64,000 nt of DNA from Pseudopyrenochaeta lycopersici (GCA_003313425.1 NHZP01000070.1:124001-188000); one strand, 5' to 3'; shown: positions 19,851-30,044, counted from the stretch's first letter. Numbers and translations are program-made. Notes: generated by a model not told the origin, from the sequence alone.

Positions 19851-21316
19851 ACGTGTTCCACCAGTCAGTGGCCAAAACCAGTCAGTGGCCAGCCCCACCG
19901 AAATCCACGCGTCTCAGCGCGTTCAAACAGCAACAGCCTCTCCACAACGTCTCTCAATGGCTAACCAAGAAGGCCGAATTGAGCTTGTTCTAGCAGCAAT
20001 TCATAAAAACTAGGTTTCTCGAGTTTCCTCTGCAGCTGCGCTATTTGCTGTCCCTCGTTCGACGTCGACTTCAAGGTAGCCTACCTCAGGCTACGCGCAA
20101 TCACCAGAAGCGCAAGCTAGACTCTGTTAAAGAGCAGTCCGTTGTTCAATTGATACTACACCTCTCTCGACGAGGATTTCCGCCTGCGGTTATCCAAGTA
20201 CATCGAATGGCAGATGTTCTGCTAGCTGCGCGCGGCCAAGATCCTCCTCCTCAGCCTGTTGGCAAGGACTGGGTGTCGCGCTTTATCCATAGCCAGCCAG
20301 AGCTGCAGACAAAGTGGAATAGAAAGCTCTACTCACAGCGCGCTTAATGTGAGGATCTAGCTACTATCAGCGCGTGTGTTCAAGCTAGTACAAGAGACAT
20401 GCCACGCGAATAGTATAGCAGATACAGCTGCGGTAGTTATGCTACTCTTGAGTTTAACCAGTACTGCAAGCAGAGCAATATCGTCACCCTCTGCATGCCT
20501 CCTCATACCTCACATCTCCTGCAGCCTCTCGATGTTAGCTGCTTCTCTCCTCTCAAGCGAGCGTACGGCAGAGCGATAGAAGACCTTGCCCGCGCAGGCG
20601 TCTTTCACGTCGATAAGCTAGACTTCCTCTCTATCTATTTCAAGGTTAGATACGAGGTATTCACAGAGAACAACATCAAGGCAGGCTTCAAGGCAACAGG
20701 CCTTGTCCCAGCTTGTCCAGAGCGTGTGCTCTCATCGCTTACAGTTGTCCGTACGCCGTCTCCACCACCTGCTGCAGCAGCTAACTGGGTAGCTGAAACG
20801 CCGCGCACGGTATCTCAGCTTGATCAACAGGCTCAGTTAGTACGAGATCTCCTGCGTCGTTAGTCTCAGAGCCCTACCAGTCTAGCTATTAGCCAGCTTG
20901 TTAAAGGTTATCATCTTGCTCTTACCTCAGCAGTCATCCTTGCAGACGAGAATTCAAAGCTGCGCGCAGCTCTTAAGCATAAAAAACATATGAAGCAGCA
21001 GCGCAGGCGATATATAGCCCGTGGAGGAGCTCTGCAGGTTGAACAGGGCCAGCTGCTTGCTGCAGAGGCTGATAGGGTAGTAGATGAGGGTAGTCAAGCT
21101 CAGCCTGAGCGAGTGCGCCAGCGCGCCCCGCCAACGTGCAGCAACTGTCATATTCAAGGACATACTCGAACTCAGTGTAGAGGTAGATAGACTAGCTTAT
21201 CTCCTTGTTAAATTTACAATTTATTTTGCTGTTGTTAAGCAATTGAGCAAAAAGGTCCGTCGATTTTGGTGGGGCTGGCCACTGACTGGTTTTGGCCACT
21301 GACTGGTGGAACACGT
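19851..21316 (+). mobile_element. pogo-E, internally deleted pogo-type element
   Basis: The inverted ends start ACGTGTTCCACCAGTCAG and contain CCAGTCAGTGGCCA twice; TA flanks are 19849-19850 and 21317-21318. At 1,466 bp it lacks most of the catalytic core, so it would depend on a transposase supplied elsewhere. Confidence 0.9.
19957..21190 (+). pseudogene. pogo-E transposase, core deleted
   Basis: The N-terminal region starts MANQEGRIELVLAAIHKN and runs into an in-frame TAG where CAG is likely ancestral. A CENP-B-like region reads at 20090-20346. The segment with the first two catalytic acids is missing; the reading resumes near 20450 with the CMPPHTSHLLQPLDVSCF segment and continues to 20863 and, past one stop, to 21190. 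It ends in a zinc knuckle, CSNCHIQGHTRTQC. Non-functional. Confidence 0.88.
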
Positions 21317-21318
21317 TA

Positions 21319-22012
21319 GGGTGTCTACTATATTAATAAGAATAAGTTTCTTTATATATATCTATGTATATAGCTAGCTGTTTTCTCTATTTTAAACATC
21401 CTTGGAGGCTTCTAGGAAACAGGCCTTGTCCTGTTTAGTCCTGAATGTGTCCTTGAAACGCTTACTGTTGTCTCCGCTGCAGCAGTTAACAACGTTTGAG
21501 CCTGCCTGGACGGCCGAAACGCCTTGTATGATAACGCAGCTTGATCAACAGGCTCGCCTTGTACATATGCTCCTTTAATGTCTATCGCAGAGCTCTTTAA
21601 GCAAGGCCCCCGCGCGGCTTGTTAAAGGTTGTTAGCTTGCGATACGCTTAGCTATAATTTTAGCTGAAGAAAACAGTAAACTTTGTGCTCTCTACACCTG
21701 TAGAAGATGTTAGAAGGACACGCAGCGACAATATATAGCAACTGGAGGTGTACTACAGGTCGCGGCAGGTCGCGCGTTGGCTGTAGCAGCTGATATAGCC
21801 TATAATGAGAGGGTAGAGGCTGCAGCTTCTCGCCCTCAACAGCGAGCGCCGCCTACCTGCAGTAACTGTCATATCCAAGGTCACAAACGAACTTAAGAGA
21901 TAGAGTATAATATTACTATATTTGCTAGGAAATTGACTACGTGGTTGTCGCGTTATCGTACATTGAGATCCTCACGTTTTGATGAGGTGGGCCACCGACT
22001 GGTGGAACACGT
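21319..22012 (+). pseudogene. pogo-F, 3'-end relic of a pogo-E relative
   Basis: From about 21400 the sequence follows the 3' third of pogo-E with many substitutions. It includes the region of the PRTVSQLDQQAQLV-like segment, the zinc-knuckle part at about 21860 and a right terminus GGTGGAACACGT followed by TA at 22013. The 5' two thirds are absent. The first ~80 bp (21319-21400) are AT-rich and unassigned. Confidence 0.7.
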
Positions 22013-22014
22013 TA

Positions 22015-22033
22015 ACTCGCTTGTGAAGTACGT
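22015..22033 (+). repeat. 19-nt pogo-D end remnant between two TA sites
   Basis: The sequence is the last 19 nt of a pogo-D end (ACTCGCTTGTGAAGTACGT). It directly follows the right end of pogo-F and is flanked by TA on both sides. Confidence 0.7.
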
Positions 22034-22643
22034 TATATACGAGTTGCCGAAGCGAGATCAGCTTCGCGTGGCGGAGAAGTGTGGGTGGGGCGCAGAATAC
22101 GCCAACATCATTGAGCTTCAGCACGCCAAGTGGATTCCACCACAAGCGTTCGTACCACAATGGCGCCTCACCAATCATCGAACTTCCCGCAGAGACGGCA
22201 GATCTAGCTTTTCGTCAAGCCGGTAAGAATCGCCGATTAGCCTTGGGACCAAGGCCGAACCCCTTTGGTTTTGCTGCACGTCTTCAGCAACGCTCGGTGG
22301 CTTGGCATGTCCGCTATTGTGGATCTGGAATCATCCGATTTGTTGAGGCGTTGCCTATCCCCCGCTTATTACTATCGCAAGCGTCAATACTACTCAACCT
22401 TAATCCCTTCTAGTGGCTTGTAGGGCGCTCTCATTGAGGCGGGTCCCAACTCTTGGGCTAGCTAGCCGCGTCCCTTCATTATAGTAATCGCATCACTGCC
22501 CCTTCTTTGTCCCTCGCTGGCCCCGCTCAAGTTTCAACAATTTTCTCAGATCAATGGATTTGCTGCCTATGAGCTGACAATATGAGGAGTAATACCCAGG
22601 CTGACCCAATTGGTCAAGAGGCAGAGTCACAAGTAATTGTCAA
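22034..22643. other. Upstream region of PTH11-like gene 2
   Basis: Small open frames occur but none resembles a known family. The region presumably includes the promoter of the gene starting at 22644. No clear repeat. Confidence 0.4.
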
Positions 22644-24002
22644 ATGGAACGCACTACCAGCCAGAATTTTAACTTACCGAAGGGGCCCATCGTTATTGCT
22701 TTATCAGTCGTTCCCACTGTTCTCTCCTGTACGAGCGTTGGCCTTCGACTGTATACAAAGTAAGTGTTGTAACGATGTTTGCATGAATATCGGCCAATCT
22801 AACCTGCTCCATAGGCGGAAAATACTCCACAGTATAGGTCCCGAGGACTATGCCATTGTTGTCGCCCAGATACTAGCTGCAGCTGTTGCACTCCTCAATG
22901 TTTTGGGAGTAGCACTGGGAGGCATGGGCCGCCATATGGGCACTCTTACGAAGAAAGAAATCCAGAATTTCTCAAGAGTAAGGCCCACAAGACTTGCAAT
23001 ACATCCAATATGACTAAGTTTCCCAGATACTGTTTGCGGTCATACTCGTCTACAATGCTGCACAGATTGTGACGAAGATATCGTTTCTTGTCCAGTACCG
23101 CCGCCTATTTCCGATTCCAAAAATCCAGAAGATATGCAAATATGGCCTAGCATTCCTGGTTGTTTGGGGAGTTGCACAGCAGTAAGTTTTGCAATGATGT
23201 GCAAGCCAATATGACTGACAAGTACCATTTTAGACTATATACCGCGTTTTCTTGCAATCCAGGGCAATATGTATTCCCATACTGGAAACGCTGCACCAAC
23301 TCCCTTACGTAAGTGCTCAGTCATCTGTGCAACCTTATACAAGCTCATGAGGATCCTAGAGTGTTCACCACAAATGCCGTCATGAACATGGTTACTGATT
23401 TCATCATCTTTCTGATTCCAATTCAGCCCGTGGTTCAACTCCAGATTAATCGGAAGCGCAAAATGCACCTCCTGGCTGTGTTCTGTCTTGGCTTAATGTG
23501 CGTATGAACTCTAATCGCTATTCACATAGCCATTACTAATACAAATTTTCACAGTGCCTGCACAATTTCAGTAGTGCGTCTTACCGAACTTTTACGAATC
23601 TACCCGCGCCCAGATAGTAGTTGGGAAATCTCCATAACGTCTTATCTGTCCACCATTGAAATCAGCATCGGTATTCTCTGTGCATCCGTTCCAACGCTCC
23701 GACCCCTCGTCAAAAAGATTGCCCCGTACATACTTGGTTCCTCGCAGAATACGTCCAATACTGGCCGCTCATTCCCACTGAGTAATATAAGCGGGCCGCG
23801 TTCACGGGAACAAAAGAGTGATACTGAAACGGGTATTTATATACAAAAGGAGGTGGAATTCCACAGCACGACGGAATTGCAACAGGATAAACCTACCAAA
23901 GATCCCTACTCGCTTCGTGGAGAATCGGCGGATGAGATTAGTATTCAAGCCATACAGGTCACGAGTACTGCGACAATGGATAGAGGACCCCTATCTACCT
24001 AG
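22644..24002 (+). CDS. PTH11-like rhodopsin-domain membrane protein (gene 2)
   Basis: Six exons: 22644-22759, 22815-22977, 23027-23181, 23234-23308, 23360-23497 and 23555-24002. All five introns are 50-57 nt with GT...AG borders, four of them with GTAAG donors. The joined frame is 364 aa with no break. It begins MERTTSQNFNLPKGPIVIA and has the rhodopsin-domain pattern: GPEDYAIVVAQ in the first loop, YNAAQIVTKISFLVQYRRLF, a CNPG segment, MNMVTDFIIFLIPI and RLTELLRIY, then a polar 120-residue cytoplasmic tail. Intron positions differ from those of the other two PTH11-like genes, so it belongs to a different branch. Likely a plasma-membrane sensor; ligand unknown. Confidence 0.9.
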
Positions 24003-24084
24003 AGAGATACATTACACGACTTTAATACATTCATGGCCTGCCCTATTCATGGCCAAATATCCTTGAGACTGCATTCGAGGGATT

Positions 24085-24200
24085 CAGTGATGCATTGAAT
24101 CCGGGCCGCTTCAACGCTGATTCAATGAATCTGAATCGTAGTCCCGCTTCAGATTCAATGAATAAGGGCCTGCGTCAGAATCAGTTGGTTCAATATATAT
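24085..24200 (+). mobile_element. hAT terminus fragment
   Basis: Starts CAGTGATGCATTGAA like the hAT-1 end at 5136 and has several GATTCAATGAAT-type subterminal repeats. No transposase is attached. Probably a solo end or a short non-autonomous derivative. Confidence 0.6.
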
Positions 24201-24307
24201 AGATGGACCTTGATAGGTTAGTAGGTTCTACCGTCGGACACGTACAGCCAATCAGTGTGCCAAGATTACTCTTAGTCGAAACAACGCCGCAACCAATAAG
24301 TTGTATA

Positions 24308-26172
24308 ACGTACATGGCAAGCGAGGGGCCACCCCACCAACTTTGCGCACCTCTATAAGCGTCCTACTCAACCATAAAATTAATTGCTATATATATATCT
24401 AGATGCTAGCTTCAGCAGCACCTATAGTATCTTTTTTACATGTGCGCGAGTTGTGTCCAGTCTCTCTGCATCTTTTACAGCGTGCTGGAGTCTTGCGGCT
24501 AGGCCCTAGTTGCCCTCTACTTTGGCGCTGGTCACGCTCTATTTGCCGCTCAACCTCTTGCTGAGCAAGTAAATCTTCTCTAGCTCCCTTTATTAAGACT
24601 CCTCCTTTCTAAATCCGCCTTCTCTTGCGCTTCTTCTGCTGAGTTGCTGCCTTATTAGCTTGCTCAAGGCTAGTAATCCTATCCTCTATTAGCTTAGCTT
24701 TGTGTATCCCTACTATAGCCCCTTTCTTAAACCGGCTAAACGCCTTAATAATTGAGGCTGGTGATAAGCTGTTATGCCATCGAAGGCGATCGCTAATTAG
24801 AGTCGATTGAGCCCCAAGCTCACGTACGTTCCTTGGTGTTTGAGGCTCCCAGGGAGCTCCTAGCTGAGCTCCTATCTGAGCTCCTATCTGAGCTCCTCGC
24901 TGAGCTGCGAGTTGAGCTGCGAGTTGAGTTGCTGGTGATAGCGTACGCAGTTGGACATCTAGCTTTGACAAGACAACGTCTGGCTGGAGGGGGACAAGGC
25001 CTGCCCCTCGAAATGCTGAGCGTATATTTGCTGAAGTAAAAGCTTGATCAAAGGCTGCTTTAAAGGCAGGCAGAAATTCAAGCTTAGTAATGTGGTTGAT
25101 GTGAGCCTTAATTAAGCTCTCTATCTGGCGGCTGTACGTCTTCTTAAGAGGAGAGAAGCAGCCAACGTCAAGAGGCTGCAGCAGATGAGATGAGTGTGGT
25201 GGCATGCAGAGGGTATAGATGTTGCTCTCTCTGCAGATCTCTTGAAATTCAAGAGAGTGATGGCTCTCATGGCCATCAAGGATAAGCAGCCAACGCGCGC
25301 CTACTACCCTTGTCTTTGTGTGAGTATTAAAGTGCTTTAGCCACGCTACTCCAAGCTGATTAGTTGTCCAGCCATTATTACTAACTGAAATAGCCCAGTT
25401 GCGTGGAATAGCATCTTCCTGGTACCATGCAGACAGGTGATACTAGCCAGCAAAGATTAGGAAGGGTGGGACCGTCCAGCCAGCTGCATTAATGCCTTGA
25501 ATTAACGTTACCCACTCGCAGTTGCCTAGCTGGATAGCCTTTGGCCGCCCCCTCCTCTCTGACCCAGCCACGACTAGCTAAGTCCTGATCTTACCTATCC
25601 TAAAGCTAGCTTCGTTAAAATTATATGTATCCTCATCTATAATGCCGTACTTTGCCTTTGTCTCCTCTACTAGCTTGAGCCAGCAGCTTATTAGCTGAGA
25701 GTCTTCACATAGAGCTCTCTACCTATCGTACGCTCGGGTAAAACGTGTCGTAAGACTGTCTGTACGCTTGACAAAGTTATATAGCTACTTCTGCCCGACC
25801 CTACCTCTACTGCGCGCTGCTAGCAGCTTATTAGCTATATCACCTATAGCTGCGTACGTAGGCGGAAATCCACGCTGATCTAGATCAAGTATATAATTAA
25901 CTATCACCTCCTCTTCTAGCTGGGTAAGCTTCTTTAAGTTAGGCTGGCAATCGCGTCGGGCAAGCACGCCAGCGCGGCGGCGCTGAAGCGTGGTTCGAGG
26001 GACTTCAAACGTCTGTGCAGCGACCCGCTCAGTCTGAATTTGATCTAGATTAAGAGCTAAGATTGCGAGATTAACGTTAGCCTCGCAAGGAGCTAGTTGA
26101 GGTTGAATTGGTGGAGACATAATTGATAGAAGTTGATGCGTTGCGCAAAGTTGGTGGGGTGGCACGCTCGCT
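24308..26172 (-). mobile_element. pogo-type transposon pogo-C, inactive
   Basis: The left end starts ACGTACATGGCAAGCGAGG after TA 24306-24307. The right end has the complement of AAGCGAG and GCCACCCCACCAACTTTG but stops short where the 97-bp block begins at 26173. A relative's right end at 53510 extends further, so this end is truncated by about 12 bp. Confidence 0.82.
24422..26120 (-). pseudogene. pogo-C transposase, broken
   Basis: The N-terminus (MSPPIQPQLAPCEANVNLA, then a helix-turn-helix and CENP-B-like region) reads from 26120 to 25785. The catalytic core between about 25780 and 25210 has several stops. The C-terminal part reads cleanly from 25205 ([20 protein letters not shown]) to 24609. 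After one stop a zinc knuckle (CKRCRETGHNSRTC) is still readable at 24480-24437. A run of imperfect repeats (GAQIGAQIGAQLGA) sits at about 24860-24910. Non-functional. Confidence 0.85.
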
Positions 26173-26269
26173 TACTCGGCCCCAATGGCTGATTCTCAGT
26201 TTTTCTCCGAAAAAGGCCGTGCGAAGCACGGCCCTACTAGCTCAATGAACAAACACGCTCAATGAACAA
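26173..26269 (+). repeat. 97-bp block, uninterrupted copy
   Basis: This is the empty-site counterpart of the block split by pogo-A at 10725-12954. The TA at 26238-26239 is where pogo-A sits in the other copy. The hairpin GGCCGTGC / GCACGGCC (26215-26233) has loop GAA here. Confidence 0.85.
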
Positions 26270-26343
26270 AACGACGTAAAATGGCTTTTATATAGTAATT
26301 ATATCGTTAAACGCTTAATTTATCACTCGCAGCCCTAGTCTAG

Positions 26344-26755
26344 CTATTCTGGCGAGTTACAGTCATAAAATTCCATAATAGGAGATGAGTAGCCCTCGTC
26401 ATCGCTGCTAATAGGGCTATTTTCGAGCTGCGTCTTAGGGACATGAAACTGACTATCCTGTACTTGTATTATTGCTTGTTTTTCTTTAGAGAAGGATAGC
26501 AGCGTAGGTGCGTCTCCTTTTCGTTGCAGGTGCCGCGTGTAAGGATCTATGCCGCTACAGTTGACGTACGCGACTTCAAGTGCTAAAATCGAGCTCTCCA
26601 TAATAGAACGCCTTGCCATAAACTTGCCTCTCTGTTCTAATATTTGTATAGAGTTCTCATATAAATCCTGGAAGCGCTTAGCCAGCGCTGGGTCGTTAAC
26701 TCTGTACTCCCAACGCGTTAGTTCATCTGGCAAAGTTTTAATAACAGGGCCGTTA
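26344..26755 (-). pseudogene. Unrecognised ORF cut by pogo-D2
   Basis: About 137 codons remain from the pogo-D2 insertion site down to a stop at 26344. It includes LPDELTRWEYRVNDPALAKR and an acidic C-terminus. I do not recognise the family. The present frame starts inside the pogo-D2 end, so the native 5' part is missing. Beyond pogo-D2 there is only a tandem repeat and an LTR-like element, with no obvious continuation. Confidence 0.4.
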
Positions 26756-28618
26756 ACGTACTTCACAAGCGAGTTAGTCACACAAGCGAATTAGTCAGGC
26801 ATTTCTTGGCACCACGAACAACACCACCATCTTCATGCATTTTGACACCTCCATCTAATTTCGTATATTAATTACATTGCGCAAAGGCTCTTACGTGTTG
26901 GGCAAGTCCTTATATTATGCCCGGTTGACATACACCCCCTACAGCGGCGCAGAGCTCGACTTGAATCCTTTGGTGTCGCATCGCCACCTTCACTTTGTGT
27001 AGCTTCTGGAGGTGCTATAGACTTCTGTGATAGCTCCACTGCCTCCTTGATTGTAAGATTTTCTCGTTGGGTAATATACTTGACTTTAACGTTGCGCTTT
27101 TTAACTACTTTAGCGTTGAGAGCCTTTGAACGCTCGAGTTCCTCGGTGATGATTGCTGACGCTTGTAAAGCCAATTTAGCGCTCTTCGCTACCTTTTTCA
27201 TTGCCACCATCGTAGGTGACGTGGACCGTCGCTCAAGCACATGTTGTCGGCGTCTTATAGCTCTCTGTTGCTTCTCAATCTGGCGCACCGTTTTGGGTGT
27301 GTTGGTGACCGAATTTGTTGAGGACGAACAAGGCTCAGAGGGTGGTGCTGGGTTGATCACACCCAACCCGTCAAGCACCTCATCGGGATTGAATGGAAAA
27401 ATGCCGGTGGCTTTAAAGGCGCTTTCGATATTGCTGTTACTCAGCGCGTGAGGACGAGCTGCAGTGTAGATCCGAAGGAAGTCGTCCACATCAACGTGGT
27501 TCTGGCCATCACGCGCCAACATCTCTACCCCTCGACGATAGCGCTTCTTAACTGAACTGAAGCAGGCAACATCTAATGGTTGCAGAATATGCGAGGAATG
27601 TGAGGGTAGCCATAACGGGATAATGTTGTTTTTCCTTGCGTAGGTCTCAAATGGCTCTGAGCAGTGGCTGCTGTGTCCATCCATAATGAGGAGTCGATTG
27701 ACGCCTTTGGTGTGTTGCTTTGTACAAGGGTCAAACACCTCTGTAAGCCATATATAACCTAATCTGTCATTAGACCATCCGGTTTCGCTATGGGCGATTA
27801 CCCAGTCATCTGGAAGGCCTGCGTCCTTATCAAACCAGACGTTCTGGAACACCTTCCCTTTAGCGATAACCATGGCTGGTATGCGGCGTTTGGCGACATT
27901 TATGCATTCAATAACCGTCATCCAGTCACGATCACCAGGCTGTATGTGGTATTTAGGGCCATCTCTTGCCGTCACAACTTTGGCTGTACCAATGTCACCT
28001 CTTAGAAAGCCTATCTCGTCCATGTTGTAGATATCATCGTCTTGTATGCCATACTTGTTCGCCACATTCTTGAGAAGCTGAAAATGCTCCTTGATCACCT
28101 CAGGGTCCTCCCGTTCTGCTCTTTGGTAGTCATATTTCTTGCTCTGCGCAATTTGCACTTCAGGGTTGCGTCCAACGTAGTTGTTGACCCAATTGACACC
28201 AACTGGTGGGTTACCCCGCAGTCGACGTAGCAAGTTTGCGGTATCTTCAACCATACGCTTGCGAGGGGGGTATCCGCGGGTGGCAAGGTCAAATATCCAC
28301 TCAGTCAATGTCTGTTCTTCATCATCGTCAAGGTTTCTGTTGTTTGCAACGGTTTCGGTGCGTGCAGGGCGGCCTTGGAGGCGGCGTCTGAGTGTTTCAT
28401 GGTTTACGCGATATATACTCGCTGCTCTCCTAATACTTGAGATTTCGTTCCTTTGTAACGCTTTTATTGCACAGTCGATTCTTCCTTCTCGCGTATTGTC
28501 CTGAATCTTCGAATTTACAGGCATGGTGGTGATGAGGTAGAGGGATGAAATGTTTTGGTGGGTGTCTTGGCACACTTGACTAATTCGCTTGTGTGACTAA
28601 CTCGCTTGTGAAGTACGT
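26756..28618 (-). mobile_element. pogo-type transposon pogo-D2, complete
   Basis: The 1,863-bp element is equal in length to pogo-D1 and inverted relative to it. TA flanks are 26754-26755 and 28619-28620. Confidence 0.95.
26872..28524 (-). CDS. pogo-D2 transposase
   Basis: 550 aa, identical in translation to the pogo-D1 product: helix-turn-helix, CENP-B-like domain, DDE_1 core and C-terminal CCHC knuckle, all intact. Identity over the whole protein points to recent duplication by transposition and to the absence of effective RIP on this family since then. Confidence 0.95.
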   Translation of the reverse strand: MPVNSKIQDNTREGRIDCAIKALQRNEISSIRRAASIYRVNHETLRRRLQGRPARTETVANNRNLDDDEEQTLTEWIFDLATRGYPPRKRMVEDTANLLRRLRGNPPVGVNWVNNYVGRNPEVQIAQSKKYDYQRAEREDPEVIKEHFQLLKNVANKYGIQDDDIYNMDEIGFLRGDIGTAKVVTARDGPKYHIQPGDRDWMTVIECINVAKRRIPAMVIAKGKVFQNVWFDKDAGLPDDWVIAHSETGWSNDRLGYIWLTEVFDPCTKQHTKGVNRLLIMDGHSSHCSEPFETYARKNNIIPLWLPSHSSHILQPLDVACFSSVKKRYRRGVEMLARDGQNHVDVDDFLRIYTAARPHALSNSNIESAFKATGIFPFNPDEVLDGLGVINPAPPSEPCSSSTNSVTNTPKTVRQIEKQQRAIRRRQHVLERRSTSPTMVAMKKVAKSAKLALQASAIITEELERSKALNAKVVKKRNVKVKYITQRENLTIKEAVELSQKSIAPPEATQSEGGDATPKDSSRALRRCRGCMSTGHNIRTCPTRKSLCAM

Positions 28619-28620
28619 TA

Positions 28621-28680
28621 AGTGTTGGAAATAATTCGAATTGGGACTAGTAAGTGTTGGAAATAATTCAAATTGGGACT
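28621..28680. repeat. Two-copy tandem repeat (~30 bp unit)
   Basis: AGTGTTGGAAATAATTC followed by RAATTGGGACT occurs twice, at 28621 and 28653, directly between pogo-D2 and the LTR-like repeat. Confidence 0.8.
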
Positions 28681-28850
28681 TGTCAGATTCAAGGACTATT
28701 TAGCTTTATCTTTGATGAATTTTGATGATGAACGTGGTTGATCTGTTCTGTGTTCTCTATTTTCTCCTTTTATGGAGAGTGTGTGCCAAGTGGTTACACC
28801 CGAGCTTTGTACTACAATACAGTATCGCGTACCCTCGCTTGTATCTGACA
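28681..28850 (+). mobile_element. 170-bp LTR-like repeat
   Basis: Starts TGTCAGATTCAAGG, ends TTGTATCTGACA. A nearly identical copy lies inverted at 34964-35133. It has TG...CA ends and no coding capacity, so a solo LTR of another retrotransposon is likely. The Copia element starts 5 bp downstream. Confidence 0.7.
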
Positions 28851-28854
28851 CTAC

Positions 28855-28985
28855 TGTTGGATGTCACGGCGATGAGAGGTGACGTGTACGGCGGTATCAC
28901 GGGTTTACTATACTAGTCCCTTGTCGCTGTATATATCAGCTCTTGTCAGATATCTCTAAGAACAATACAATCACTTATCTCAACA
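28855..28985 (+). repeat. Copia 5' LTR
   Basis: 131 bp, TGTTGG...CTCAACA. Matches the 3' LTR at 34670-34800. Confidence 0.96.
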
Positions 28986-29008
28986 GGTTATGAGCCCGGG
29001 ATCTGCCC
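28986..29008 (+). promoter_or_regulatory. Copia primer-binding site (initiator tRNA-Met half-molecule type)
   Basis: GGTTATGAGCCCGGGATC follows the LTR directly. Its complement contains GGGCTCATAACC, the anticodon arm of an initiator methionine tRNA. Drosophila copia primes from the 5' half of that tRNA with a very similar site, so the same mode is inferred here. Confidence 0.75.
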
Positions 29009-29318
29009 ACAGGCAATATTCCACCGACTGTGCCTTCATCGAAGCTTCCGCAGATAAGTGATCGTTACTCTATTGCAGAATTAACCAATCTATCAGACAT
29101 ACAAGAGCAGAAGGCAAGAGGTTTCGAAGGCATCAAGAGAGACAAATTTCCCTTTGACAAAGATTCAAAGAGGGGCAAAATCACTCCATTCGAGTCCCGT
29201 AATAGCTTTACGCGCGTCCCCGGCCTTCCGCCCGTTTCCTAGTCTCCGCGCGTTCCCTAGCTTTCCGCGTACCTCCTAGTTCTCCGCACACTTCCGAGCC
29301 CCAGGTAACTTGTGGGAA

Positions 29319-30044
29319 ATGCCAACGTTAACAGGATCCAGAATCGACCTCTTGGAACTGTCGACTCTGTCACCAAGGGAGCCACTGCAACCACGGCCAA
29401 AGACACGGCGAAAAGAATGTCACCGCTGGACAAGAGAAGAAGTGAACATCATCTGTTATCTTCGCCTGCACCGTAAATGGTTCTGGGGCCAAATTCATAA
29501 GACACTCTTCTCGTCGATATCACTTGGCGCGGTCAGGATTGCATTCTTCCGCCTATCTCCTGAGGAACGTTCGCGCCGTGCATCAATTGTGAATTCCCGC
29601 AACACGGCTATTGAACACTTTCGTCCTAGACTAGAACTAGATGTCCCGTCTGCTAAAGCCATTAAGAAGCATATGACCAACAACAACAATATAGCGCGTT
29701 ATAATCTTCGGCCAAAACGACCTACAAGCTTTAAGGAAAACCGTTCACCATATCTGGTAGACGGCAAAAAATTTCCCCAATTCCTCAGAGAGTGTAAAAG
29801 ACACACTGAGCTGGGCGACACACCAGACCAAGACTACTTGCCTCCTTCCCATTCGCCTACGCCAGACTCGACCAATCGTAGTCCCTCTGTTATCTCAAGC
29901 GAGTTAAGCGACGCATCTAGCCTAGAGCTCTTTGGCCTAGAAGCACGCTCCGTCACCTCGTCAGACAACACACCCTCAGTCGCCTCAAGCTCCCTTGGCG
30001 AATTAGAGTTCTTCAGCGCAGAGGAAGGTCGAACGCCACCATGA
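29319..30044 (+). CDS. Copia upstream ORF with a SANT/Myb-like region
   Basis: 241 aa, between the 5' LTR and gag-pol. Residues ~30-80 (HRWTREEVNIICYLRLHRKW, then the AVRIAFFRLSPEER helix) resemble the Trp-rich helical DNA-binding regions of the SANT/Myb type; this is my reading of the pattern only. The C-terminal half is Ser/Pro/Asp-rich and low in complexity. The stop overlaps the gag-pol start as ATGA at 30041-30044. Copia elements usually have a single gag-pol ORF, so an extra upstream ORF is unusual. It could be a captured gene, an accessory factor, or an N-terminal exon. Confidence 0.7.
   Translation: MPTLTGSRIDLLELSTLSPREPLQPRPKTRRKECHRWTREEVNIICYLRLHRKWFWGQIHKTLFSSISLGAVRIAFFRLSPEERSRRASIVNSRNTAIEHFRPRLELDVPSAKAIKKHMTNNNNIARYNLRPKRPTSFKENRSPYLVDGKKFPQFLRECKRHTELGDTPDQDYLPPSHSPTPDSTNRSPSVISSELSDASSLELFGLEARSVTSSDNTPSVASSSLGELEFFSAEEGRTPP

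Noticed and set aside
22582..23013. 143-codon ORF as the first exon of PTH11-like gene 2
   Set aside because: The family reading uses another frame from ATG 22644, with a clean GTAAGT...CATAG intron at 22760-22814.
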